Shown: positions 1 to 7,887 of the stretch, in pieces
How the letters are laid out: every line of letters begins with the position of its first letter
Position numbering within the stretch: position 1 is the first letter of the stretch
Assembly (NCBI GenBank): GCA_012842685.1
Contig: DUSI01000036.1
Span: 1-64,000, forward strand
From: Candidatus Fermentithermobacillaceae bacterium
GTDB taxonomy: Bacteria > Bacillota > Sulfobacillia > Fermentithermobacillales > Fermentithermobacillaceae
Direction of reading: 5' to 3'
Length of the DNA stretch: 64,000 nucleotides
Notes under the pieces: model-generated
Databases searched by the model: none
The model's input: only the letters and a program-made list of their open reading frames with translations
What the model was told of the DNA's origin: nothing
Position numbers and translations under genes: made by a program

Positions 1-32
1 CTGGAAACCCGTTCGAGAGGCTGCGTGGAAAA

Positions 33-977
33 ATGCTGAGATACGTCCTAAGGCGACTTGGCCAATCAGCGGTGACAGTGTTCATCGTGATTACGGTAGT
101 TTTCCTCCTGATGCGCATGCTCCCCGCTGAAGGCTATTTCGAAGAGAACTACGATAAATTGACTCCCGAGCAGAGGGAGAACATCCTCCGGAGCATGGGA
201 TTGTTGGACCCGTGGTATGTCCAGCTCCAGCGGTTCTATAGAGACCTCCTCAGGCTCGACCTGGGCAAGTCCGTTGTATACCGGCCCAAAGTTCCCATAA
301 CCACGATACTCTCCCAGAAGATCCCCTACTCTGTGCGGTTCGGGCTCGGGACATTGTGCCTGTCGCTCACATTGGGACTCGCAATGGGCATCACTCAAGC
401 CAGGTATAAGGGCAAGTGGGTGGACAGGCTCTTTACTTGTTATATCGTCTTCATAAACGCCGTGCCTGCCGCGGTGTATCTCATATTGATACAGCTTTAC
501 GTCTCCAGGGGCCTCGGGCTCCCGATCCTGTTCGATAGAGGTAAGCCTATCAGCTGGATATTGCCGGTGGTGTCTGGGTCTTTGGGCGGCATTGCCGGGA
601 ATGCCATGTGGCTCAGGAGGTACATGGTAGACGAGCTGAACAAAGACTATATCAGGCTGGCCAAGGCGAAAGGGCTTTCCAGCGCCACCATCATGGTGAA
701 ACATGTCTTGAGGAACGCCTTCGTTCCCATGGCTCAGTACCTACCCGCGTCCGTGCTCTTTACCATATCCGGTTCCATCTACATCGAATCCCTCTACTCC
801 ATCCCGGGCATGGGAGGGCTCTTGGTTGACGCCATCAGCCGCCAAGATAACACGCTGGTCCAAGCTCTGGTACTTATTTTCTCCAGCCTGGGTATCATAG
901 GGCTCTTCCTCGGAGACCTCGCAATGGCCATCGTCGATCCTCGCATCAAACTTGTCAGAGGAGGGGGAGCGAGATAA
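33..977 (+). CDS. oppB: Oligopeptide ABC transporter permease, OppB/AmiC type
   Basis: Inner-membrane subunit of a binding-protein-dependent oligopeptide importer. The protein starts with a typical permease N-terminus (MLRYVLRRLGQ) and a first membrane helix at about residues 9-28, followed by an extracytoplasmic loop and a block of further helices. The binding-protein-dependent transport signature with the EAA-like loop lies around residues 215-245 (IRLAKAKGLS), where the ATPases dock. The length of 314 residues is normal. The ATG is preceded by only a weak TGGA; the frame stays open to the left edge, so a longer N-terminus cannot be excluded. It overlaps the next permease by one base (TAATG), which indicates translational coupling. 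The 32 bases upstream are too short to assign; a substrate-binding protein gene would be expected there. Confidence 0.9.
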   Translation: MLRYVLRRLGQSAVTVFIVITVVFLLMRMLPAEGYFEENYDKLTPEQRENILRSMGLLDPWYVQLQRFYRDLLRLDLGKSVVYRPKVPITTILSQKIPYSVRFGLGTLCLSLTLGLAMGITQARYKGKWVDRLFTCYIVFINAVPAAVYLILIQLYVSRGLGLPILFDRGKPISWILPVVSGSLGGIAGNAMWLRRYMVDELNKDYIRLAKAKGLSSATIMVKHVLRNAFVPMAQYLPASVLFTISGSIYIESLYSIPGMGGLLVDAISRQDNTLVQALVLIFSSLGIIGLFLGDLAMAIVDPRIKLVRGGGAR

Positions 978-1945
978 TGACCGCCAAAGAGAAAGAGACG
1001 CTGCAAGCGATCGAAGACCTCTCCCTGTTCGAATTCGCCGAGTTTGATGAGCAGGCCGGAGAAAGGATAGGCTATTCTGATTACTCCTACTGGCGTTCGA
1101 CCATCAGGATGTTCGCCAAGAACAAGAGCGCCATGTTCTGCCTATGTCTGATGATTGCGCTCTTGGCCTTCACGTTCATACAGCCTTACCTTCCCAACCA
1201 GAAGGACCCGACCAAGGTCCACATAGACCCGGCGACCGGGCGGCAGATGATGAACCGGCCTCCCGACAAGGAATTCTGGTTCGGGACCAACTCCATCGGG
1301 CAGGACCTCTGGGCGCGGATCTGGGATGGCACCAGGAGGTCGCTCCTCATAGCGTTCATCGTCGGCGTCTGGGAAGTATTCTTCGGCATACTTTTCGGGG
1401 CCGTGTGGGGATACGTGAGGCAGCTCGATGCCATCATCACTGAGATCTACAACGTGATAAACAACATCCCGACCACCATCGTGCTGACGCTACTCGCGTA
1501 CATCATGAGGCCGGGTTTCTGGACCATGATATTCGCGATGTGCGCCACCGGATGGCTCGGGATGGCAAGGTTCGTGCGGAACCAGATAGTCATAATACGA
1601 GATCGCGAGTACAACCTCGCTTCGCGGTGTCTGGGAACCCCCACGTCCCGTATAATTACGAAGAACCTCCTTCCCTACCTGGTGTCGGTCATCGTGCTCA
1701 GGATCGCCCTGTCTATCCCGGGCACCATCGGGTGGGAAGTGTTCCTCACCTACATCGGACTAGGGCTCCCGGTGAACACACCTTCTCTTGGGAACCTGGT
1801 TAACGAAGGAAGACGCTACGTCTTGTCTCCGAGTCTCAGGTACCAGCTCTTCTTCCCGGCGATCGTCCTGTCCATAATCACCATATCGTTCTACGTGATG
1901 GGCAACGCTTTTTCCGACGCTGCCGATCCTCGTAATCACTACTAG
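977..1945 (+). CDS. oppC: Oligopeptide ABC transporter permease, OppC/AmiD type
   Basis: Second membrane subunit of the importer. It carries a cytoplasmic N-terminal extension of about 50 residues, a first helix near residues 56-72, a long extracytoplasmic loop containing the family hallmark FWFGTNSIGQDLWARI (about residues 95-110), then about five helices with the ATPase-docking loop near REYNLASRCLGT. It ends with the usual AFSDAADPR-type C-terminus. The start codon overlaps the stop of oppB in TAATG. The long N-terminal extension and loop insertion resemble AmiD/OppC of low-GC Gram-positives rather than DppC. It sits in an uninterrupted plus-strand operon of four genes. Confidence 0.9.
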   Translation: MTAKEKETLQAIEDLSLFEFAEFDEQAGERIGYSDYSYWRSTIRMFAKNKSAMFCLCLMIALLAFTFIQPYLPNQKDPTKVHIDPATGRQMMNRPPDKEFWFGTNSIGQDLWARIWDGTRRSLLIAFIVGVWEVFFGILFGAVWGYVRQLDAIITEIYNVINNIPTTIVLTLLAYIMRPGFWTMIFAMCATGWLGMARFVRNQIVIIRDREYNLASRCLGTPTSRIITKNLLPYLVSVIVLRIALSIPGTIGWEVFLTYIGLGLPVNTPSLGNLVNEGRRYVLSPSLRYQLFFPAIVLSIITISFYVMGNAFSDAADPRNHY

Positions 1946-1959
1946 AGGAGGAAGAAGCG

Positions 1960-3000
1960 ATGAGCGAACCCATCTTGTCTGCAAGAGATGTAGTAGTGAA
2001 GTTCAGCCTAAGAGGGCAGATCCTGACCGCGGTGCGCGGTGCCTCCCTCGACCTCTATGAGGGCAAGACCGTGGCGATCGTCGGAGAGTCCGGTTCTGGG
2101 AAGAGCGTTTTCACCAAGACTTTCCTGGGCATGCTGGATGCAAACGGTTGGGTGGATTCCGGCTCGATAATGTTTGAAGGGCAGGACCTGGCGAAGTTCA
2201 AGACCGAGAAAGAGTGGCTTACGATCAGGGGCAAGAAGATCGCCATGGTCTTCCAGGATCCCATGACGGCCCTGAACCCTCTCAAGACCGTCGGCTCCCA
2301 GATACGCGAAGTGCTGGAGCTGCACCAGGGTCTCCGGGGCCAGGAGGCCAAGAACCGTACCATTGAGATCCTTGGGCAGGTCGGCATAGACAACCCCGCC
2401 ATGAGGTACAACCAGTACCCTCACGAGTTCTCCGGCGGTATGAGGCAGAGGGTAGTCATAGCCATCGCGGTTGCGTGCAACCCGAGGATCCTCATCTGCG
2501 ATGAGCCCACGACCGCTCTGGACGTGACCATTCAAGCCCAGATTCTGGAGCTCATCAGGAACCTTCAGAAGCAGCTGAACCTTAGCATCATCTACATCAC
2601 CCACGATCTGGGAGTAGTCGCGAATGTGGCCGACTACGTGGCGGTGATGTACGCGGGAGATGTCATCGAGTACGGCACCGTAGAAGAGATCTTCTACGAC
2701 CCGAGGCACCCCTACACATGGGCGCTCCTGTCGTCCCTCCCGCAGCTCGGCGTCAAAGGTCAGCCGCTGTACTCGATCTCGGGGACGCCGCCGAGCCTTT
2801 TCGCCGATATCAAGGGAGACGCCTTCGCGCCGAGGAACCCCAAGGCGCTGAAGATAGACTTCGTCTACCGTCCTCCCTACTTCAGGGTGTCACCGACTCA
2901 CGTCGCCAGGACCTGGCTCCTCGACCCGCGGGCGCCGAAGGTCGAGCCGCCTGAGCCCATCAAGGCCATGCGACGAAAATACGAGAGGTATGCCACATGA
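1960..3000 (+). CDS. oppD: Oligopeptide ABC transporter ATP-binding protein, OppD/AmiE type
   Basis: One of two ATPases that energise the transporter. Visible motifs are Walker A GESGSGKS (residues 42-49), the Q-loop [10 protein letters not shown], the ABC signature SGGMRQR and Walker B ILICDEPT followed by the H-loop ITHDLG. The C-terminal part ([16 protein letters not shown] and the later [11 protein letters not shown]) is typical of AmiE/OppD of Gram-positives; it lacks the Cys-containing GCPF-x-x-RC motif found in the other transporter of this window. A strong AGAGGAGG ribosome binding site lies eight to nine bases before the ATG. It overlaps oppF by four bases (ATGA). Confidence 0.92.
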   Translation: MSEPILSARDVVVKFSLRGQILTAVRGASLDLYEGKTVAIVGESGSGKSVFTKTFLGMLDANGWVDSGSIMFEGQDLAKFKTEKEWLTIRGKKIAMVFQDPMTALNPLKTVGSQIREVLELHQGLRGQEAKNRTIEILGQVGIDNPAMRYNQYPHEFSGGMRQRVVIAIAVACNPRILICDEPTTALDVTIQAQILELIRNLQKQLNLSIIYITHDLGVVANVADYVAVMYAGDVIEYGTVEEIFYDPRHPYTWALLSSLPQLGVKGQPLYSISGTPPSLFADIKGDAFAPRNPKALKIDFVYRPPYFRVSPTHVARTWLLDPRAPKVEPPEPIKAMRRKYERYAT

Positions 3001-3941
3001 TGACCGAAGGAAGAGAAGTATTACTCGATGTCCAGAATCTCCGGGTCCAGTTCAAGGTCCGGGGCAGCCGGAAGCCCTTTGTGGCCGTCAAAGACGTGTC
3101 TTTCCAGATCTACAAAGGCGAGACGTTCGGCCTCGTGGGAGAGACCGGATCTGGGAAGACCACCATCGGCCGAGCCATAGTCAGGATCAATGAGACCGCC
3201 GGCGGGGTCATTAAGTTCAAGGGCATAAAGATAAACGGGGTAATACCCAAGGAAGTCGACCGCATGGTGACCCAGAAGATCCAGATGATCTTCCAGGACC
3301 CCATGGCGTCCTTGAACGAAAGGGCCAAAGTTGACTATATCGTCTCCGAAGGCCTCTACAACACGAGGAACTACAAGGACGAAGAAGACCGGAAGGCCAA
3401 GGTATCCAAGGCCCTCTTGGAGGTAGGGCTCCTTCCCGAGTTCGCCTCCAGGTTCCCCCACGAGTTCTCCGGCGGGCAGAGACAGCGCATAGGCATCGCG
3501 AGGGCGCTCATCATGGAGCCCGAGTTCATCATCGCCGATGAGCCCATATCGTCGCTGGACGTATCCATCCGGGCCCAGGTTCTTAACCTGCTGTCTTCGC
3601 TGCAGAGAGAAAAGGGCCTTACCTATATGTTCATCTCCCACGACCTGTCGGTTGTGAGGTTTATAGCCGACAGGGTAGCCGTGATCTACAAGGGAGAGAT
3701 CGTGGAGCTTGCGGAGACGGAAGAGCTCTTCAGTCACCCGCTCCACCCGTACACGAGGGCCCTCCTATCGGCGATCCCGATCCCCGATCCCGTGGTTGAG
3801 CGGCAGAAAAAGGTACTGGTCTACGACCCGTCGGTCCATGACTACTCTAAGGATAAGCCGAAGTGGGTGGAGATCAGGCCGGGCCACTTCGTCATGGCGA
3901 ATAATGCCGAGATCGAGCAGTACGAGGCGATGCTCAATTAG
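2997..3941 (+). CDS. oppF: Oligopeptide ABC transporter ATP-binding protein, OppF/AmiF type
   Basis: Second ATPase of the importer. Walker A is GETGSGKT (residues 48-55), the Q-loop [10 protein letters not shown], the signature [14 protein letters not shown], Walker [10 protein letters not shown] and the H-loop ISHDLS. The tail ([18 protein letters not shown]) is the AmiF type. The start ATG overlaps the oppD stop in ATGA. The gene ends tail-to-tail with a small minus-strand gene, their stop codons overlapping by four bases, so no terminator fits directly behind it; the first intrinsic terminator on this strand is near 4420-4451. Confidence 0.92.
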   Translation: MMTEGREVLLDVQNLRVQFKVRGSRKPFVAVKDVSFQIYKGETFGLVGETGSGKTTIGRAIVRINETAGGVIKFKGIKINGVIPKEVDRMVTQKIQMIFQDPMASLNERAKVDYIVSEGLYNTRNYKDEEDRKAKVSKALLEVGLLPEFASRFPHEFSGGQRQRIGIARALIMEPEFIIADEPISSLDVSIRAQVLNLLSSLQREKGLTYMFISHDLSVVRFIADRVAVIYKGEIVELAETEELFSHPLHPYTRALLSAIPIPDPVVERQKKVLVYDPSVHDYSKDKPKWVEIRPGHFVMANNAEIEQYEAMLN

Positions 3942-4366
3942 AAGTAGTAACTGGCGCCGACGCCGAAATACCAGTAGAGGAAAGTGGCCAGGAGCGCCAG
4001 CTGGAAGGCCGACCAGAGGAGAGCCGGGATGGGGTTCTTGAGGAAAGACTCCACCCGGTTGTCCGGAAGGTCCGGCCTTCTTCGTAAGAGGCCGCTCGGG
4101 TCCCTCCTGCCCAGGAGCTCTGCGCCGGAAGCCTTGTCCTCGTCGATATCGGTGACCGACTCTGTGCTCGGCGTGTAGTAGGCCAGAAATCCCGTCTTCC
4201 TGAGGTGCGTAAACCAGGCCAGCAGGACGTAGGAAGACATGCACACCGGGAGCATCACCGCCAGGTAGTACGTGCGCTTAAGGCCCCAGAACGAGACGGC
4301 GGCCGAAACCGCGCACGCGATGGCGGTCAGGACCAGGCCCTGGGCAAAAGCCTTAAACCGAGCCAT
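3938..4366 (-). CDS. Small hypothetical membrane protein
   Basis: I do not recognise the family. The 142-residue product has three probable membrane segments: about residues 7-26, 32-50 and 115-134, with a charged cytoplasmic stretch between the second and third ([18 protein letters not shown]). The start was set at the ATG at 4366 because GGAGG sits nine bases upstream; the frame is open seven codons further but without a ribosome binding site. It is transcribed against the opp operon and its stop overlaps the oppF stop. Divergent from the NlpC/P60 gene. Real coding is supported by the ribosome binding site and the membrane topology only. Confidence 0.65.
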   Translation of the reverse strand: MARFKAFAQGLVLTAIACAVSAAVSFWGLKRTYYLAVMLPVCMSSYVLLAWFTHLRKTGFLAYYTPSTESVTDIDEDKASGAELLGRRDPSGLLRRRPDLPDNRVESFLKNPIPALLWSAFQLALLATFLYWYFGVGASYYF

Positions 4367-4419
4367 GTAAGGATTTCCTCCAGACAAAGGGATAGGACAC
4401 GTATATTATTAGCTTACAC

Positions 4420-4451
4420 GCCGGCCGTTGTACAGGGTTGGCCGGCTTTTT
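4420..4451 (+). terminator. Intrinsic terminator upstream of the NlpC/P60 gene
   Basis: A perfect 7-bp stem GCCGGCC/GGCCGGC (4420-4426 and 4440-4446) with a 13-base loop is followed by five T residues. It reads on the plus strand. It ends only about 20 bases before the ATG at 4472. It could terminate readthrough from the opp operon or act as an attenuator in the leader of the NlpC/P60 gene. Confidence 0.7.
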
Positions 4452-4471
4452 GGAAATGAGGTGCGGTCTCA

Positions 4472-5665
4472 ATGATTCGCGGTAAAGGCGCTCTTCTCTT
4501 CGTTCTTGTCCTGGCGGCCATCGCCGTATACCTCTCTGTCCCAGGTTGCTCGCCCGAAGCCCGGGGAGCCCAAGGGGCCCCGGCGCTCGACGACGCGGAG
4601 ATAGGCCGCCTCGTTCGAGAAGCCGTGGATGCTTACCTTGATCTCTTGGACCTTGACCCCCGGGAAGCCATTTTTTCGGTGAATACCTCGGTGTCCCAGG
4701 GCGTCGTCACGCTTTCGGGCGAGACCTCTGAAGAGTCCCTGAAGGAAGGCTTGCTTGGACGCCTGGGGGAGATCTCCGGGATAACCTTGGCCGATGAGTT
4801 GGAGGTCCTCCCTTCCCCATCCATGGGCGAGAAGGTCTTCGGCATCGTGAAGGTCCCGGTCGTAGACCTGGGCGATGGACCCCGGAGCTCGGGTGGATCC
4901 CATACCGTCACACAGGCTAGGATGGGCGACATAGTGAAGCTCCTCAAGGAGAAAGACGGATGGTTCCTGGTCCAGATGCACGACGGCTACCTGGGATGGG
5001 TTGGTCCTGAGTCGATCCACCGCGCGTCAGGCGAAGAAGTCCAGTCCATAAGGACGGGCCGGGCAGCTCTGGTCGTCGCCAAGACCGCCCACGCCTACTC
5101 AGAGCCCGGCGGAGAGCCTCTGTTTCCCAAGGCCCTCGTCCAAGGCAGCGTCCTCCCTCTCCTCGCGGAAGAAGGGGGATGGGTCAAAGTGGGCCTCCCG
5201 GGTGGCCCGGCTGCCTGGATGGAATCTTCAGGCGTCATGGTTTTTGAGGACATGGACTCGGTGTTTTCCGAGGAAAAGGGCGTCCATGCGGTCATCGAGA
5301 CGGCCAAACAGTACCTGGGTCTTCCCTATCTCTGGGGAGGGACTACCGCCTACGGTTTCGACTGCTCTGGGTTCACCCAGTTCGTCATGAGGATGAACGG
5401 CTACTTCTTGAGGCGCGACGCAGATATGCAGTTCGAACAAGGAGAAGAAGTACCGAGCAGGGACGAACTCCAGCCTGGCGACCTCGTCTTCTTCGAGACC
5501 TACAAGAAAGGGCCGTCCCACGTTGGGATATATATCGGCGACTCCCAGTACATCCAGTCAGGGAGCCAGACGGGAGTCTCGATACAGAGCTTTAACCCAG
5601 ACCACCCCAATTACATGGAAAGGCTGGATAAGGCCTATTTGGGAGCCAGGAGGATCATCAAGTAG
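4472..5665 (+). CDS. NlpC/P60 cell-wall peptidase lipoprotein with SH3 domains
   Basis: Secreted peptidoglycan endopeptidase of the NlpC/P60 cysteine peptidase family, probably cutting the stem peptide. The N-terminus is a lipoprotein signal with lipobox VPGC (Cys 26). Residues about 40-110 look like a BON-type domain, followed by two bacterial SH3-like wall-binding modules (about 120-185 and 195-255), then the catalytic domain. The nucleophile is Cys 298 in DCSGF and the histidine is His 350 in SHVGIYIG. The ATG has GAGGTG eight bases upstream. It is a single gene flanked by a terminator-like hairpin on each side. Exact bond specificity cannot be read from the sequence. Confidence 0.88.
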   Translation: MIRGKGALLFVLVLAAIAVYLSVPGCSPEARGAQGAPALDDAEIGRLVREAVDAYLDLLDLDPREAIFSVNTSVSQGVVTLSGETSEESLKEGLLGRLGEISGITLADELEVLPSPSMGEKVFGIVKVPVVDLGDGPRSSGGSHTVTQARMGDIVKLLKEKDGWFLVQMHDGYLGWVGPESIHRASGEEVQSIRTGRAALVVAKTAHAYSEPGGEPLFPKALVQGSVLPLLAEEGGWVKVGLPGGPAAWMESSGVMVFEDMDSVFSEEKGVHAVIETAKQYLGLPYLWGGTTAYGFDCSGFTQFVMRMNGYFLRRDADMQFEQGEEVPSRDELQPGDLVFFETYKKGPSHVGIYIGDSQYIQSGSQTGVSIQSFNPDHPNYMERLDKAYLGARRIIK

Positions 5666-5717
5666 CGCTGCTTAAGGCGCGGGAGAAGACTCTTTGGTCT
5701 TGGCTTCCCATTGCTAG

Positions 5718-5768
5718 GGCCGCCCGGTCTGTGCGGGGATCCCCCGGGGTGCCGGGCGGCCTTCGCTT
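5718..5768 (+). terminator. Terminator after the NlpC/P60 gene
   Basis: A perfect 10-bp GC-rich stem GGCCGCCCGG/CCGGGCGGCC (5718-5727 and 5752-5761) is followed by TTCGCTT. The T-tract is poor but the stem is very strong. It lies between two convergent genes and may serve both strands. Confidence 0.6.
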
Positions 5769-5792
5769 CCAAAGGCTTTTTCGAGTTCTCGT

Positions 5793-6680
5793 CTAGCCTA
5801 CCGCTCCCGGAGCCGGGATGAATATGACCTGGCCCGGGGTGAGCGTGTAAGGCGGCGACAGCTGGGGGTTGAACGCCGTGAGCTCTCCAACGTTCATCCC
5901 GAATTTCCTGGCTATATCCTCGATCGTCTCGCCTTCCATCACCACGTACCGGCGCGCCGCGCTCGAGCCTCCCGTCCCAGGCGCCACCGGCGTCACGTCG
6001 TCCATCGCCATGTGGGGTCTGTGATGGGTCGGGACGTGGACGACTTCGCCAGGGAAGATGACATCGGGGTTCCTTATCTGCGGATTGGCCCTGATGAGCT
6101 CATCCAGCGAGACGCCGTAGCGCTGGGCGATTAGGAACATGGTGTCGCCGGGCTGGACGACGTACTCTATGGTTCCCCTCACGGGCGGCCTCTCGGGAGG
6201 CCTGTGAGGATGGTGGTGACGGTCATCGTGGTCGGGACGGTGGTGCGGGTGGCCCGGGACGACTATCAAGGTGATGTTGCACCGGCGCGCTATTTCCCGG
6301 AGAAGCTTGAGTTTGCGGTCTTGTCGCCCGGTGCCCCGGATGACTACGGCCCTCCCGGCTTCGTCGTGGATGAAGCGGTCAACCCGCATCCATCCCATCT
6401 CCATCGCCTCGTTCTCCCTGGACCACAAGATGGGCAGTATGTTGTGCAGGTCATCGGAGAACTGGATCTCGTTGAACTCCCCAGGAATCTGACAGCCTAC
6501 GCAGGCGAGGAGCTCATGGCAGTCATCCCTCTGTTTCCTGTGCAGGTCCACAAGTTCGCGTATAAGGTCAATACAGTCGGAAGACACGCCTAGCACCACG
6601 AGCCTCTCATAAAGGGGCGTGAGCTCCCGGTTCCGCATCCAGACGTACGTTGTAGCCTGAACGACCTCCTGGTCCGCCAT
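5793..6680 (-). CDS. Two-LysM protein with His-rich linker
   Basis: The 295-residue product has three parts. Residues about 1-140 form an unrecognised domain with several Cys, including CVGC at 60-63. Residues 144-166 are a linker extremely rich in His (HHPH, DHDDRHHH). The C-terminal half holds two LysM peptidoglycan-binding modules (about 173-217 and 245-290; YVVQPGDTMFLIAQRYGV and YVVMEGETIEDIARKFG). No signal peptide is visible, which fits spore-coat or cortex proteins of the SafA/SpoVID kind assembled from the mother cell; that role is inference. The start at 6680 has GGAGGGGG just upstream; the frame opens seven codons earlier without such a site. Confidence 0.8.
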   Translation of the reverse strand: MADQEVVQATTYVWMRNRELTPLYERLVVLGVSSDCIDLIRELVDLHRKQRDDCHELLACVGCQIPGEFNEIQFSDDLHNILPILWSRENEAMEMGWMRVDRFIHDEAGRAVVIRGTGRQDRKLKLLREIARRCNITLIVVPGHPHHRPDHDDRHHHPHRPPERPPVRGTIEYVVQPGDTMFLIAQRYGVSLDELIRANPQIRNPDVIFPGEVVHVPTHHRPHMAMDDVTPVAPGTGGSSAARRYVVMEGETIEDIARKFGMNVGELTAFNPQLSPPYTLTPGQVIFIPAPGAVG

Positions 6681-6759
6681 AATATTCCCCCTCCAAGTCA
6701 TGAGCGGAATCTCCTATTCCATCCAATTTATGAGGCGGAAAGCGGTTTTGTGCCCAAAC

Positions 6760-6784
6760 GAAAAAGCCCTCCCGCAGGAGGGCT
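6760..6784 (-). terminator. Intrinsic terminator (minus strand)
   Basis: An 8-bp stem AGCCCTCC/GGAGGGCT with a 4-base loop (6765-6784) is followed on the minus strand by TTTTTCG. It lies just behind the stop of the 92-residue acidic protein gene at 6808 and ends its transcript. Confidence 0.85.
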
Positions 6785-6807
6785 GCATGCTGGCTTTCTT
6801 GCGCCGT

Positions 6808-7086
6808 CTATGTCTCCGGCGTGTTTGGGTGCCTGGAGCGCCTCTTGGGCGGTTCAGGCCACGGCCACATACCTTCCTCGAGCCAGTAGGTTTCAGGTTC
6901 CCGCCAGTACCATTCCTCTTCAGGGTCTTCTATCCTGTCTAGGTCTTCCGGCGACGGAGCCTCGTGCCGCGTGTTATAGAGGTCGAGTTCTTCCTCGTAG
7001 AAAGGCAGTTCCGGTGGGTTATTGCTTCGCCGGGGCGGCCTGCTCTTTTCGGCGGGCTCCCGGGGTCCAAGCGGCTCCTTTTCCAT
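6808..7086 (-). CDS. Small acidic Trp- and Pro-rich hypothetical protein
   Basis: A 92-residue protein of unknown function, very rich in Pro, Glu and Trp; the C-terminal half has five Trp (EEEWYWREPETYW, then MWPWPEP) and a basic end (KRRSRH). It looks disordered and has no signal peptide. The ATG at 7086 is preceded by AAAGGAGGG, and a clean intrinsic terminator follows the gene, so it is very likely a true, independently transcribed gene. It is divergent from lexA. No family is recognised. Confidence 0.75.
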   Translation of the reverse strand: MEKEPLGPREPAEKSRPPRRSNNPPELPFYEEELDLYNTRHEAPSPEDLDRIEDPEEEWYWREPETYWLEEGMWPWPEPPKRRSRHPNTPET

Positions 7087-7157
7087 GAAAGGCGTCCCTC
7101 CTTTCACCTACCTGGCATAGCGTACCCACGACGAACCCATGTATGTACCGTTCCTCG

Positions 7158-7167
7158 CGAACGTTCG
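7158..7167. promoter_or_regulatory. LexA half-site palindrome upstream of lexA
   Basis: The 10-base perfect palindrome CGAACGTTCG consists of two Gram-positive LexA half-sites (CGAAC and GTTCG) without the usual four-base spacer. It lies about 90 bases upstream of lexA and 70 bases upstream of the divergent small gene. Binding is unproven because the spacing is wrong. Confidence 0.3.
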
Positions 7168-7218
7168 ACGGCACCGCGCACACCCAAACCGGCGTTTGCT
7201 TTCGCCCGCGAGCCATGC

Positions 7219-7232
7219 TAAACTTTTGTTCG
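7219..7232 (+). promoter_or_regulatory. Candidate LexA operator (SOS box) of lexA
   Basis: TAAACTTTTGTTCG matches the Gram-positive SOS box CGAAC-N4-GTTCG at 12 of the 14 spaced positions, with one half-site perfect. It sits 26 bases before the lexA start, where autoregulation would be expected. Confidence 0.45.
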
Positions 7233-7257
7233 AGGTGGGAAGACGAGGAGGGGCTCC

Positions 7258-7869
7258 ATGGCTAACCTTACTGAACAGCAGGCGAGAGTGCTTGAGGTCA
7301 TCCGGGAGAGTATACGGGAGCACGGGTATCCTCCTTCGGTCCGCGAGCTCGGGGAAAAACTGGGACTCAAGTCAACCGCGACGGTACATACGCACCTCAG
7401 GAACCTTGAGCGAAAGGGATTCCTTAAGAGGACCGCCCAGAAGTCCCGGGCCTATAACCTCACTACTGCGCCGGATGCCAGGGAAGCCGGACCCGTCGTG
7501 ATGGTGCCACTGGTAGGGATGGTGCGCGCGGGCACTCCGGTCCTCGCCGTCGAGAACATAGAAGACATGGTCCCGTTCCCCAGGTCGTTCGTGAGGTCCG
7601 AAAACGTTTTTCTCCTCCGGGTACAAGGCGACAGCATGATCGAGGCAGGCATATTTGACGGCGATTACGTGCTGGTCAGGCAGCAGGAATACGCGGAAAA
7701 CGGCGACATAGTGGTAGCCCTCTTGGGAGACGAAGCCACCGTAAAGGTGTTCTACAAGGAGAAAGACGGGGTAAGACTCCAGCCCCGAAACTCCCGCCTG
7801 GCGCCGATCGTGACCAGGGATGTCCGCATCATAGGCAAGGTTGTGGGGCTGTACCGGAGCCTGCACTAG
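7258..7869 (+). CDS. lexA: LexA, SOS-response transcriptional repressor
   Basis: Represses SOS genes and is inactivated by RecA-stimulated self-cleavage. The N-terminal winged helix-turn-helix covers residues 1-65 (SVRELGEKLGLKSTATVHTH). The cleavage site Ala91-Gly92 lies in VRAGTP; the catalytic dyad is Ser126 (GDSM) and Lys163 (TVKVF). At 203 residues it is of normal length. The ATG follows GAGGAGGGG. A candidate SOS box lies just upstream. recA and recX, its partners in SOS control, are at 41-42.6 kb. It converges on ynbB with only 18 bases between the stops. Confidence 0.97.
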   Translation: MANLTEQQARVLEVIRESIREHGYPPSVRELGEKLGLKSTATVHTHLRNLERKGFLKRTAQKSRAYNLTTAPDAREAGPVVMVPLVGMVRAGTPVLAVENIEDMVPFPRSFVRSENVFLLRVQGDSMIEAGIFDGDYVLVRQQEYAENGDIVVALLGDEATVKVFYKEKDGVRLQPRNSRLAPIVTRDVRIIGKVVGLYRSLH

Positions 7870-7887
7870 CGAGAGTCGAGCCCGGTC

